From NCBI GenBank assembly GCA_934162285.1, contig CAKPHY010000009.1, positions 1 to 48,982 of the forward strand: a stretch of DNA of 48,982 bases, in the 5' to 3' direction. The position numbers were made by a program, and so were the translations under genes. Of this stretch, positions 1 through 7,022 are shown piece after piece. Below the pieces are notes generated by a model. That model was not told the DNA's origin, made no database searches, and worked only from the letters and a program-made list of their open reading frames with translations. The DNA is from an uncultured Bacilli bacterium (lineage in GTDB: Bacteria; Bacillota_I; Bacilli_A; RF39; UBA660). How positions within the stretch are numbered: the first letter of the stretch is position 1; every line of letters begins with the position of its first letter.

Positions 1-61
1 GAATAAAGAAAATGAAGAAGATTATTTAACAGAGATTCAATTTCCTGTTAAGAAAAGATAA
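1..61 (+). CDS. C-terminal end of an unidentified protein (partial)
   Basis: An open frame enters from the left edge and ends with TAA at 59-61. About 19 codons are visible, with an acidic stretch followed by a basic tail ending VKKR. A hairpin with a T run follows at 87-114, as expected for the end of a transcription unit. Too little remains to name the product. Codon use (AAA, GAA, TTA) matches the rest of the window. Confidence 0.6.
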   Translation, partial: NKENEEDYLTEIQFPVKKR

Positions 62-86
62 ATACAAATTACAATTTGTTGATTGG

Positions 87-114
87 ATTAGTTTGAAATA
101 CAACTAATTTTTTT
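87..114 (+). terminator. Intrinsic terminator after the left-edge gene
   Basis: A 7 bp stem (ATTAGTT at 87-93 with AACTAAT at 102-108) and an 8 nt loop are followed by a run of seven T (108-114). Confidence 0.6.
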
Positions 115-133
115 ATATAATAAAATTTATATT

Positions 134-159
134 AAAAAAAACTAACTATTTCTAGTTAG
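134..159 (-). terminator. Terminator of the tRNA-Ile2/tRNA-Leu unit (minus strand)
   Basis: Read on the minus strand, CTAACTA GAAA TAGTTAG forms a 7 bp stem with a GAAA loop (plus-strand 142-159). It runs into eight T, seen as A at 134-141. A second dyad at 171-191 (AAACTTAA/TTAAGTTT) lies between this and the tRNA-Leu 3' end and has no clean T run on the minus strand. Confidence 0.75.
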
Positions 160-201
160 CGTTTATTGTTAAACTTAAAAATCTTAAGTTTTTTAACAAA
201 T

Positions 202-285
202 TGGTGCGGGTGAAGGGACTCGAACCCCCATGCCGGAGGCGCTAGATCCTAAGTCTAGTGCGTCTACCAATTTCGCCACACCCGC
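202..285 (-). tRNA. tRNA-Leu (anticodon UAG)
   Basis: The minus strand folds as a class II tRNA. The acceptor stem is GCGGGTG (285-279) with CACCCGC (212-206), the D arm holds GGTAGACGC, the anticodon loop is CTTAGGA giving UAG, there is a long variable arm, and the T loop is TTCGAGT. The 3' CCA is encoded (202-204). It lies directly downstream of the next tRNA and shares its promoter and terminator. Confidence 0.95.
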
Positions 286-286
286 G

Positions 287-362
287 TGGTGGACCTTGTA
301 GGATTCGAACCTACAACCGCCCGGTTATGAGCCGGATGCTCTAACCGTTGAGCTAAAGGTCC
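287..362 (-). tRNA. tRNA with anticodon CAU, probably tRNA-Ile2 (lysidine-modified)
   Basis: Acceptor stem GGACCTT/AAGGTCC, D arm with GGTTAGAGC, anticodon stem-loop CCGG CTCATAA CCGG, T arm TTCGAAT and an encoded CCA (287-289). CAU can mean initiator Met, elongator Met or Ile2. The 1-72 pair is normal (G-C), which argues against an initiator. As I recall them, the GGACCTTTAGCTC start and CTCATAA loop resemble known mollicute and Bacillus Ile2 tRNAs. The cytidine at position 34 would then be converted to lysidine by TilS, whose gene is not in this window. The tRNA call is sure; the isotype is likely only. Confidence 0.88.
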
Positions 363-382
363 ATCTCTTCGGTTACTGCTAT

Positions 383-411
383 ATAATAACACGTTTTAAA
401 ATTATTTGCAA
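383..411 (-). promoter_or_regulatory. Sigma-A promoter for the two tRNA genes
   Basis: On the minus strand TTGCAA (411-406) is followed after exactly 17 nt by TATTAT (388-383). The predicted start lies about 15 nt before the first tRNA base. Confidence 0.75.
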
Positions 412-483
412 TATTTTTTCAAAAAAAATTTTTTTAGACAGGGATCGACACCTATAAAGAGGTATATTTTAGTAGGTGATAAA

Positions 484-927
484 ATGAAAAAAATAATTAT
501 GGTTGGAAGTGCAATTATCATTGGTTTATTATTTTCTAAATTAATTTTTAATCAATATAAGTCATCACCTGTTGATATGGTTGTAAAAAAAATATATTTT
601 ATTCAGCAAGGTGTTTATTCTAGTTATGAAAGTATGCAAAAAAATACATCAAAATTAAAAAAATATACCTATGAAAAGATAGGTGATAAATATTATGTTT
701 ATGGGTGTTTTACTAGAAATAAAGACAATATAAATATAATTCAAAAGTATTTTAAAACTTTAGGTTATGAAATATTTGCTAAAGAACTTAATATTCAAAG
801 TGAAGAATTTGCTAATTTAATTGATCAATATGATTATTTATTAAATGCTGTTACAAAGGAGGAGACCATAAAAAGTATCTGTGCTGAAGTTACTAAAAAG
901 TATGAAGAGATGGTGTTAAATGAATAA
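484..927 (+). CDS. Membrane-anchored SPOR-like protein, positional counterpart of SpoIIB
   Basis: 147 aa. One N-terminal membrane helix (about residues 3-22) is followed by an extracytoplasmic part. Residues about 37-102 have the pattern of a SPOR domain: a strand IYFIQQGVY, then a helix, then YYVYGCFTRNK, a second helix, and GYEIFAKEL. SPOR domains bind septal peptidoglycan with denuded glycans. I chose the ATG at 484 because AGGTGAT lies just upstream; an in-frame extension back to 406 runs through the tRNA promoter and lacks a ribosome site. It overlaps radC by 8 nt. In B. subtilis the SPOR protein SpoIIB is encoded just upstream of maf-radC-mre, so position and fold both suggest a SpoIIB-like role. 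The sequence match is weak and is judged by eye. Confidence 0.6.
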   Translation: MKKIIMVGSAIIIGLLFSKLIFNQYKSSPVDMVVKKIYFIQQGVYSSYESMQKNTSKLKKYTYEKIGDKYYVYGCFTRNKDNINIIQKYFKTLGYEIFAKELNIQSEEFANLIDQYDYLLNAVTKEETIKSICAEVTKKYEEMVLNE

Positions 928-1600
928 TATTAAATTATTACCTTTACAGGATCGTCCAAGAGAAAGAATGCGTGAGTTTGGATCTGAAGCTCTTTCTAAT
1001 GAAGAATTACTAACTATTTTAATTGGTTCTGGCAATAAATATCGGAGTGCTAAAGAACTATCAGTTGCCATTTTATCACTTGTTAATAATATTAATGAAT
1101 TACCTATGATTACTTATGAAAGATTAGCTACAATTAAAGGCCTCGGTCCTACTAAAATAGCTAATGTTATGGCAGCAATTGAATTATCTAAAAGAATTAA
1201 AAAAATCAATAATAGTATTTTTGATCTAAAAATAACTAATTCTAAAATAATATATGATTACTTTAAAGATAAATTTCATGATGAAATGCAAGAATGTTTC
1301 TATGCTGTTTATTTAGATGCTAGTAAGAAGATTATTTCTATTAAATTACTTTTTAAAGGAACTCTAGATCGTAGTTTAGTGCATCCTCGTGAAATATTTA
1401 AAGAAGCTTATTTACTATGTTCTTCTTCTATTATTTGTATTCATAATCATCCAAGTGGTAATGTAGAACCATCAAAAGCTGATAAAATTTTAACAAGTCA
1501 ATTACTGGAAATTGGTAATTTACATGGCATTCCGATTATTGATCACTTGATCATTGGTAAAGATAAATATTATAGTTTTTTTGAGAATGGAGATATATGA
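920..1600 (+). CDS. radC: RadC family JAB/MPN protein
   Basis: 226 aa, full length for the family. The N-terminal part has a helix-hairpin-helix-like segment (TIKGLGPTKIANV, residues 71-83). The C-terminal half is a JAB1/MPN metalloprotease fold with the zinc ligands in HNHPSGN (175-181) and Asp188 in PSKAD. The family was named for DNA repair, but direct evidence is weak and its biochemical role remains unsettled. The ATG at 920 overlaps the preceding gene, and the stop overlaps the mreC start by 4 nt, so the genes are translationally coupled. The position next to mreC/mreD is the Bacillus arrangement. Confidence 0.95.
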   Translation: MNNIKLLPLQDRPRERMREFGSEALSNEELLTILIGSGNKYRSAKELSVAILSLVNNINELPMITYERLATIKGLGPTKIANVMAAIELSKRIKKINNSIFDLKITNSKIIYDYFKDKFHDEMQECFYAVYLDASKKIISIKLLFKGTLDRSLVHPREIFKEAYLLCSSSIICIHNHPSGNVEPSKADKILTSQLLEIGNLHGIPIIDHLIIGKDKYYSFFENGDI

Positions 1601-2310
1601 TGAAAAAATATTTAACAATACTTGGAGTTATTGTATTTATAGTATTTTTAAGAATTAATTTTAAAACAGCTAATACTTATAATAGTTATTTAAAAAATAT
1701 TTATTTTAATTTTCTTGGTATTTTTACTAAAAATAATACTTTAGAAGTAAGTTATACCAATGAAGAATTAGAAATATTAGAATTAAAAAAAACAATCAAA
1801 GAATTACAAAAATTAAATGATTTAAAAACAATATTATCTGATTATCAAGCTACAAATGCTTCCGTTATCTCTAGAAGTTTAGAAGGTTGGTTTAATACTT
1901 TAATAATCGATAAAGGAAAAAAAGATGGTTTAGAAGAGGGAATGTGTGTAACTAGCAATAATGCTTTGATTGGAACAGTTATTGAAGTAATGAATGATAA
2001 CAGTGTTGTTCGTTTAATAACCAATAATTTAAATAAAGTATCAGCTAAAATATTAGATGAAGAAGAAATCCCTGGTTTAATATATGAATATAAAGATGAT
2101 TATTTAATAATGCAAGGTTTAAAAAATACTAACATTAAAAAAAATAGTAAAGTAGTGACAACAGGAATGAGTTATATTTATCCATCAGGAATATATATAG
2201 GAGAAGTGGCTGATGTTGTAACTGATCAATTTAATTTGACCCCAATTGTTAAAATAGAAACACCGGTTGATTTTAATAACATCATGTATGTTTCGGTTTT
2301 AAAAAGATGA
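1597..2310 (+). CDS. mreC: Rod-shape-determining protein MreC
   Basis: 237 aa. One N-terminal membrane helix (about 4-21), a coiled coil (about 52-82, rich in ELKKTIKELQKL), then the two beta-barrel domains typical of MreC (GWFNTLIIDKGKKDGLEEG onward). MreC sits outside the membrane, links the elongasome (PBP2/RodA) to MreD, and activates wall synthesis. Two adjacent ATG codons (1597, 1600) could start it. It overlaps mreD by 4 nt. mreB, usually directly upstream, is not here. Confidence 0.93.
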   Translation: MMKKYLTILGVIVFIVFLRINFKTANTYNSYLKNIYFNFLGIFTKNNTLEVSYTNEELEILELKKTIKELQKLNDLKTILSDYQATNASVISRSLEGWFNTLIIDKGKKDGLEEGMCVTSNNALIGTVIEVMNDNSVVRLITNNLNKVSAKILDEEEIPGLIYEYKDDYLIMQGLKNTNIKKNSKVVTTGMSYIYPSGIYIGEVADVVTDQFNLTPIVKIETPVDFNNIMYVSVLKR

Positions 2311-2756
2311 GCTTAATATTTAGTTTTATTCTTGATGGAATAATTTTAAAATATGCCCCTTATTCTTTATTTACAGTTCTAATATTTATTTTTTTACCTC
2401 GAGATAATTTAAAAAAATATTATATTATTTCCTTTTTAATCGGTTTACTTTATGATTTTTTATATGCTAATATTCTTTTTTATAATAGTTTTATATTTTT
2501 AACGATTGCTTATTTTATTAATTTTTATTTTAAAAAATTTAGATATAATTTCATTAATATTTTATATTTAAGTATAATGTTAATAATTTATTATTACACA
2601 TTTTCCTTTTTAATTTTATCTTTAATAAAATATATATCTTTTGATTTAAAAAGATATTTGAATATAGTTCTAAATTCTTTAATTTTAAATATATTTTTTA
2701 TAGCTATAGTTTTTCTTATAAGAAGAAGAAAATTGAAGGTGAAATATGAAAACTAA
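2307..2756 (+). CDS. mreD: Rod-shape-determining protein MreD
   Basis: 149 aa, almost entirely hydrophobic, with about five membrane helices. Length, composition and position after mreC identify MreD, an integral membrane partner of MreC in the elongasome. The sequence is poorly conserved in this family, so the call leans on context. It overlaps mreC by 4 nt and the next gene by 11 nt. Confidence 0.85.
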   Translation: MSLIFSFILDGIILKYAPYSLFTVLIFIFLPRDNLKKYYIISFLIGLLYDFLYANILFYNSFIFLTIAYFINFYFKKFRYNFINILYLSIMLIIYYYTFSFLILSLIKYISFDLKRYLNIVLNSLILNIFFIAIVFLIRRRKLKVKYEN

Positions 2757-3273
2757 AATAATTAAATTGATGTTGACAATCATTTTGCTTTTAACAACCA
2801 TGATTTTAATTAAAAGCAATTTAGAATTTAAAACTTGGTTTAAAATAAATATTTTAGATAAAACTTTTTCATTTGCTGCTTTAAATAAAAAATATGAAGA
2901 TCTTTTTGGTTCATCTATGCCTTTTAAAGATCTAGTCAATAAAACAGAAACAGTTTTTAATGAAAAACTTGTTTATTCTAAAAAAGAAGAATATAAAGAT
3001 GGTGTTAAATTAACTGTTACTAGTAATTATTTAGTTCCAAGTTTAGAAAAAGGATTGGTAATTCATGTTGGTACTAAAGATGATTATGGTTTATGTGTGA
3101 TTGTAAGTCAAGTAGATAATGTTGAAACTATGTATTGTAATATTACTAATGTCGCGGTTAAACTATATGATTACATTGATTCAGGAATGCTTATTGGTGA
3201 AGCAAGCGATAAAGAATTAATTTTAGTTTTTAAGGAAAATGGTCAAAAAATATCTTATGAAAAATATATTTAA
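2746..3273 (+). CDS. spoIVFA: SpoIVFA-like membrane protein with degenerate M23/LytM domain
   Basis: 175 aa. One membrane helix (about 5-23) precedes a segment reading FSFAALNKKYEDLFGSSMPF and a C-terminal beta domain resembling an M23 (LytM) fold, with GLVIHVGTKDDYG and IDSGMLIGEA. The HxxxD and HxH zinc ligands of active M23 peptidases are missing, as in SpoIVFA. SpoIVFA anchors and inhibits the intramembrane protease SpoIVFB during engulfment. It lies between mreD and a SpoIVFB homologue exactly as in B. subtilis, except that minCD are absent. The name rests on synteny plus domain pattern. Confidence 0.75.
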   Translation: MKTKIIKLMLTIILLLTTMILIKSNLEFKTWFKINILDKTFSFAALNKKYEDLFGSSMPFKDLVNKTETVFNEKLVYSKKEEYKDGVKLTVTSNYLVPSLEKGLVIHVGTKDDYGLCVIVSQVDNVETMYCNITNVAVKLYDYIDSGMLIGEASDKELILVFKENGQKISYEKYI

Positions 3274-3985
3274 AATCCATCCTTTAACTTATATTACTAT
3301 TTTGATTGCTTTAATAACTGGTAATTTTAAAAATATTTTTATTTTTATGACTATTATTCTTATTCATGAAATGGGGCATTTTTTAACAGCTTTAATTCTG
3401 AAATGGAAAGTTACGAAAGTAGTAATATTACCATTTGGTGGTATTACTATTTTTAATGAAAGTTTAAATAAACCTTTAAAAGAAGAATTTCTAATTGCTA
3501 TTATGGGGCCTGTTGTTCAAATATTATTTACTATTTTTATGAATATTTTGAATTTAAAAAATTTTAATTATTTTAGTTTTATTATTTTATTTTTAAATTT
3601 AATACCTATTTATCCTATGGATGGATCTAAGATATTGAATATTTTCTTAAATAAATTTTTTCCTTTTAAATTAAGTCATAGTATAACTAATTATTTATCA
3701 CTTTTTTTAATTTTGTTTTTATTGTTTTTATCAATATTTAAGCATGAACTTTTATATATAATTTTTGGTATTTTAATTATTATTAAATTAAAAGATGAAT
3801 TTATAAATCATGAATTAATGTATCAAAAATTCTTATATGAAAGATATTTATATGATTTTAAGTTTAAAAAATTTAAAATAATTCAAGATATTAATAAATT
3901 TTATAAAGATAATTACCATTATTTTAAAACTAAGAAGGGAATAATTGATGAAAAGCAATTGTTATATATTAAATATAATCCGTGA
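3239..3985 (+). CDS. spoIVFB: SpoIVFB-like site-2 intramembrane metalloprotease
   Basis: 248 aa, about six membrane helices. The zinc motif HEMGH (43-47) and the second motif NLIPIYPMDG (120-129, Asp128) define the S2P family; LPFGG (64-68) is also typical. In Bacillus this enzyme cleaves pro-sigma-K in the mother cell membrane. The long C-terminal tail (about 190-248) corresponds to the CBS-type region of SpoIVFB but is short and lysine-rich. It overlaps the preceding gene by 35 nt; an internal ATG at 3257 (MKNIFKIHPL) aligns better with homologues and may be the true start. Sporulation use is inference. Confidence 0.87.
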   Translation: MVKKYLMKNIFKIHPLTYITILIALITGNFKNIFIFMTIILIHEMGHFLTALILKWKVTKVVILPFGGITIFNESLNKPLKEEFLIAIMGPVVQILFTIFMNILNLKNFNYFSFIILFLNLIPIYPMDGSKILNIFLNKFFPFKLSHSITNYLSLFLILFLLFLSIFKHELLYIIFGILIIIKLKDEFINHELMYQKFLYERYLYDFKFKKFKIIQDINKFYKDNYHYFKTKKGIIDEKQLLYIKYNP

Positions 3986-4033
3986 TTAAAATATAATTTT
4001 AAAGTGTTTATTTAGCAAAAATAATTTAGTTAC

Positions 4034-4115
4034 TATAATATTTAAAAGAAAAGGCGTTTAATTATGGAATAATTGAATAGTTTTAAGTCTTATTGTTTAT
4101 TAATAAGACTTTTTC
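4034..4115 (+). ncRNA. Possible short transcript ahead of the rplU promoter
   Basis: A TATAAT (4034-4039) without a good -35 lies about 70 nt before a strong terminator (4085-4115) and after spoIVFB. A second dyad AATTAT/ATAATT sits at 4060-4074. It may be only the 3' end of the spo unit, or a small RNA of about 70 nt. No convincing ORF is present. Confidence 0.2.
4085..4115 (+). terminator. Intrinsic terminator of the radC-spoIVFB unit
   Basis: A perfect 10 bp stem (AAGTCTTATT 4085-4094 with AATAAGACTT 4102-4111), a 7 nt loop and a T run to 4115. Confidence 0.85.
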
Positions 4116-4137
4116 CTTTGAAATTAAAGAAAAAAGT

Positions 4138-4166
4138 TTGACTTTACAAAATAACTGTGTTAAAAT
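4138..4166 (+). promoter_or_regulatory. Promoter of the rplU-prp-rpmA operon
   Basis: TTGACT (4138-4143), 17 nt spacer, TAAAAT (4161-4166). The predicted start near 4173 leaves a leader of about 92 nt. Confidence 0.8.
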
Positions 4167-4172
4167 TAATAA

Positions 4173-4264
4173 CTGTGTAGGGCCTCACTCTACAACCGCA
4201 CCAAAAAGGTTTTAAACATTTATGTACCTTAAAGGCGAGTATTAGAAATGTTAGGAGGTAAAAA
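4173..4264 (+). promoter_or_regulatory. Structured mRNA leader of rplU (L21-leader candidate)
   Basis: Between the promoter and rplU the RNA can form TGTAG (4176-4180) with CTACA (4190-4194), and AAAGGT/ACCTT (4205-4210 with 4226-4230), followed by AGGAGG. Autogenous L21 leaders are known in Bacillota at this place. I judge homology from position and two-hairpin layout only. Confidence 0.5.
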
Positions 4265-4564
4265 ATGAAAGCAATTATTGAAACTGGTGGAAAACAATAC
4301 TATGTTGAAGAAGGAACAGTTTTATACGTTGAAAAATTAGATTCTGAAGTTGGATCTAAAGTAAATTTTGACAAAGTATTAATGGTAAATGATGTTGTTG
4401 GTTTCCCATATGTTGAAAACGCATCTGTTGAAGGTGAAGTTATTAAACATGGAAAAAATAAGAAAATTAAAGTTTTCAAATATAATCCAAAGAAACAATA
4501 TCGTAAAACTCAAGGACATCGTCAACCATACACTAAGATTGAAATTAAATCAATCAAAGGTTAA
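4265..4564 (+). CDS. rplU: 50S ribosomal protein L21
   Basis: 99 aa, typical full length (about 100-103). It starts MKAIIETGGKQYYVEEG and holds the conserved C-terminal YRKTQGHRQPYTKIEI. L21 binds 23S rRNA in the large subunit. A strong AGGAGG lies 7 nt before the ATG. It is the first gene of the conserved operon with prp and rpmA, 2 nt apart from prp. Confidence 0.98.
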   Translation: MKAIIETGGKQYYVEEGTVLYVEKLDSEVGSKVNFDKVLMVNDVVGFPYVENASVEGEVIKHGKNKKIKVFKYNPKKQYRKTQGHRQPYTKIEIKSIKG

Positions 4565-4566
4565 TT

Positions 4567-4863
4567 ATGATTAAAGTAAAAAAAAGTGAAAATCAAATTA
4601 TGATAACTGGACATGCTGGTTATGCAGAATTTGGTCATGACATTGTTTGTGCGAGTGTAACAAGTATCGCAACAACAACAATTAATGCAATTATTAGAAT
4701 CGATAGGGAAGCAATTGATGCCGAAGCTAAAGATGGTTTAATTGTTATTAATGTCTTAAAGAATGAAAAAACGGTGGATCTTTTAATAACTAATATGATG
4801 GAATTATTAAAAGAATTAGAAAAAACTTATAAAAAATATATTAAAATAGAGGAGGTGCATTGA
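4567..4863 (+). CDS. prp: Prp, cysteine protease that trims ribosomal protein L27
   Basis: 98 aa (YsxB/Prp family). The catalytic pair is visible in GHAGYAEFGHDIVCAS: His16 and Cys28, with the family's spacing of 12. Prp removes the N-terminal extension of L27 in Bacillota and related groups, a step needed for ribosome function. It lies between rplU and rpmA as usual; its TGA stop overlaps the ribosome-binding region of rpmA. Confidence 0.95.
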   Translation: MIKVKKSENQIMITGHAGYAEFGHDIVCASVTSIATTTINAIIRIDREAIDAEAKDGLIVINVLKNEKTVDLLITNMMELLKELEKTYKKYIKIEEVH

Positions 4864-4865
4864 TT

Positions 4866-5153
4866 ATGAATCTACTAGTATTGAATATTCAATTGTTAGC
4901 TCATAAAAAAGGACAAGGTTCAACTAAGAACGGTCGTGATTCAGAATCAAAGAGATTAGGTGCTAAAGCTGCTGATGGCGAATTCGTAACAGGTGGCTCT
5001 ATATTATATCGTCAACGTGGTACTAAGATTTATCCTGGTAAAAACGTTGGTATTGGAAGCGATGACACAGTTTATGCTAAGATTTCAGGCGTTGTTAAAT
5101 TTGAACGTTTAGGAAAAGATCGCAAACAAGTAAGTGTTTATCCTGCTGAATAA
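4866..5153 (+). CDS. rpmA: 50S ribosomal protein L27 with Prp-cleaved leader
   Basis: 95 aa. The mature protein should begin at His13 (HKKGQGSTKNGRDSESKR), so residues 1-12 (MNLLVLNIQLLA) are the propeptide removed by Prp. The usual cleavage motif ends FFA; here it ends LLA. I chose ATG 4866, eight nt after GAGGAGGTG, over a TTG at 4860 that would sit too close. L27 reaches toward the peptidyl transferase centre with its N-terminus, which is why trimming matters. A terminator follows at once. Confidence 0.96.
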   Translation: MNLLVLNIQLLAHKKGQGSTKNGRDSESKRLGAKAADGEFVTGGSILYRQRGTKIYPGKNVGIGSDDTVYAKISGVVKFERLGKDRKQVSVYPAE

Positions 5154-5160
5154 TTAACAA

Positions 5161-5184
5161 AATGCTATTAAATAGCATTTTTTT
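5161..5184 (+). terminator. Terminator of the rplU operon
   Basis: Stem AATGCTA/TAGCATT (5161-5167, 5173-5179), 5 nt loop, seven T. Confidence 0.85.
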
Positions 5185-5213
5185 ATTGTATAATTATATT
5201 AGGGAGGTAAACA

Positions 5214-6875
5214 ATGAAAACAGATATTGAAATAAGTAATGAAAGTAAGAAATTAGATATAAAAAAAGTAGCGAAAAAGTTAAATATTCCTAATCGTTAT
5301 TTAGAGGTTTATGGTAATACTAAAGCTAAAATAAGTTTAGATATTATGAAAAAATTTAAGGATCAAGAAAATGGTAAATTGATTTTAGTAACTAGTACTA
5401 ATCCAACACCATATGGTGAAGGTAAGACAACTATGAGTATTGGTATAAATGATGCTTTAAATAAGTTAGGTAAGAATAGTCTAGTTGTTTTGCGTGAACC
5501 TTCACTAGGTCCAGTATTTGGAATTAAAGGTGGTGCCACTGGTGGTGGATATTCTCAAGTTGTACCAATGGAAGACATTAATTTGCATTTTACTGGGGAT
5601 TTGCATGCTATTGAAACTTGTAATAATCTTTTATGTGCTATTATTGATAATCACATTTATCAAGGTAATAAATTGAATTTAGATTTGGAACGTATTACTT
5701 TTCAAAGATGTGTTGATTTAAATGATCGTGCTTTAAGAAATGTCATTATTCGTTATGATAATAAAGGATTAGAAAGAAAAGATAAATATAATATTACTGT
5801 TGCTAGTGAAATAATGGCTATTTTATGTTTAGCAACAGATTTAAATGATTTGAAAAAACGTCTTGGTAATATTTTAATTGGATATAATAAAAAAGGTAAA
5901 ATGATTTTTGCTCGCGATTTAAAATGCGTTGATGCTTTAGCAATTTTATTAAAAGATGCCATTAAACCTAATTTAGTGCAAACATTAGAAAATAATCCAG
6001 CTATTATTCATGGTGGTCCATTTGCGAATATTGCTCATGGTTGTAATAGTATTATAGCAACTAAAATGGGTTTGAAATTAGCTGATTATGTAGTAACAGA
6101 GGCGGGATTTGGAGCTGACTTAGGAGCGGAAAAATTTTTAGATATAAAATGTCCTAATGCTTCAATTAAACCTAATGCTATAGTAATTAATGCAACAATA
6201 AGATCGATGAAATACAATGGTGGTGTTTTAAAAGATGCAATTAACATGGAAAACATGGAAGCTTTAGCTAAAGGAATTGAAAACTTAAAAACTCATATTG
6301 AAAATATGCAAAAATATACTAAAAACATCATTGTTTGTTTAAATAAATTTAACTTTGATACCGAGTCAGAAATAAAATTTGTTAAAAATTATGTAGAAGC
6401 TTTAGGTTGTTCTTTTGATATCTCTGAATCATTTGCTAAAGGTGGTGAAGGAGCTTTAGGATTAGCTTCTAAAATAATAAAAATATGTGATAATGAAGTA
6501 GATTATCATCAACTTTATGATTATAATTTGAGTCTAATTGAAAAAATAAATAAAGTATGTACAGAAATATATCGTGTATCAAATGTAGTTATAAGTGATC
6601 AAGCTAAAGAAAAACTTGCTTTATATGAACAAAATGGTTTTGGTAATTTACCAGTTTGTATAGCTAAAACCCAATACTCATTAACTGATAATCAAAAAAT
6701 CTTAGGTGCTCCTCGAGATTTTGCAATGACAGTTACTGACGTTAGATTATCAAGTGGAGCAGGATTTGTTGTTTGTTTAATGGGAAATATCATGACTATG
6801 CCTGGCTTATCTAAAGAACCAGCTTATTTAAAAATGAAAATAAGCAAATCAGGAAAAATAAGCGGATTATACTAA
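5214..6875 (+). CDS. fhs: Formate--tetrahydrofolate ligase
   Basis: 553 aa, the normal length for this one-domain enzyme. It makes 10-formyl-THF from formate, THF and ATP for purine synthesis and initiator tRNA formylation. The ATP loop TPYGEGKTT is at 65-73; the conserved EPSLGPVFGIKGGATGGGY region and PGLSKEP near the C-terminus are intact. AGGGAGG lies 6 nt before the ATG, and a TATAAT at 5189-5194 offers a very short leader. It stands alone between two terminators or promoters. No THF riboswitch can fit in the 30 nt upstream. Confidence 0.98.
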   Translation: MKTDIEISNESKKLDIKKVAKKLNIPNRYLEVYGNTKAKISLDIMKKFKDQENGKLILVTSTNPTPYGEGKTTMSIGINDALNKLGKNSLVVLREPSLGPVFGIKGGATGGGYSQVVPMEDINLHFTGDLHAIETCNNLLCAIIDNHIYQGNKLNLDLERITFQRCVDLNDRALRNVIIRYDNKGLERKDKYNITVASEIMAILCLATDLNDLKKRLGNILIGYNKKGKMIFARDLKCVDALAILLKDAIKPNLVQTLENNPAIIHGGPFANIAHGCNSIIATKMGLKLADYVVTEAGFGADLGAEKFLDIKCPNASIKPNAIVINATIRSMKYNGGVLKDAINMENMEALAKGIENLKTHIENMQKYTKNIIVCLNKFNFDTESEIKFVKNYVEALGCSFDISESFAKGGEGALGLASKIIKICDNEVDYHQLYDYNLSLIEKINKVCTEIYRVSNVVISDQAKEKLALYEQNGFGNLPVCIAKTQYSLTDNQKILGAPRDFAMTVTDVRLSSGAGFVVCLMGNIMTMPGLSKEPAYLKMKISKSGKISGLY

Positions 6876-6919
6876 ATTTACATGTAAATAAAAATAATTA
6901 TTTCAAAATTTAAAATATA

Positions 6920-6928
6920 TGATATAAT
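6920..6928 (+). promoter_or_regulatory. Extended -10 promoter for the 14-codon ORF
   Basis: TGATATAAT (TG at 6920-6921, TATAAT 6923-6928) with no good -35. The predicted start is near 6935. Confidence 0.6.
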
Positions 6929-6964
6929 GTAATTGTAAAGTAGTATAGAGAGGAGGACTTGAAG

Positions 6965-7009
6965 ATGAGTATCTGGCAAAGATTAAAATTAATTTTCCCT
7001 TGGATGTAA
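6965..7009 (+). CDS. Candidate 14-residue peptide (MSIWQRLKLIFPWM)
   Basis: A 14-codon ORF with a very strong ribosome site (AGAGGAGG, 8 nt before the ATG), its own extended -10 promoter (6920-6928) and a tight terminator 14 nt after the stop (7023-7054). The transcript would be about 120 nt and hold nothing else. The peptide has two Trp, one Phe, one Pro and two basic residues (Arg6, Lys8), an amphipathic pattern that would suit membrane attachment. It is too short for most gene finders. It does not read as a leader peptide, because no biosynthetic operon follows; the next gene has its own promoter. Function unknown. It could instead be the start region of a regulatory RNA. Confidence 0.5.
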   Translation: MSIWQRLKLIFPWM

Positions 7010-7022
7010 GAAGTATTAACTT

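Noticed and set aside
287..362. Initiator tRNA-fMet for the CAU tRNA
   Set aside because: The first acceptor pair is a normal G-C, unlike the mismatch of bacterial initiators; the loop fits Ile2 better.
406..483. In-frame N-terminal extension of the SPOR-like protein
   Set aside because: It runs over the minus-strand tRNA promoter, has no ribosome site, and the ATG at 484 has AGGTGAT and begins a proper membrane helix.
2685..2939. Minus-strand ORF over mreD/spoIVFA
   Set aside because: Shadow of two overlapping real genes, without ribosome site or recognisable protein features.
6877..6895. Palindrome around TTTACATGTAAA after fhs as a terminator
   Set aside because: Short A/T palindrome followed by A-rich rather than T-rich sequence on the plus strand.
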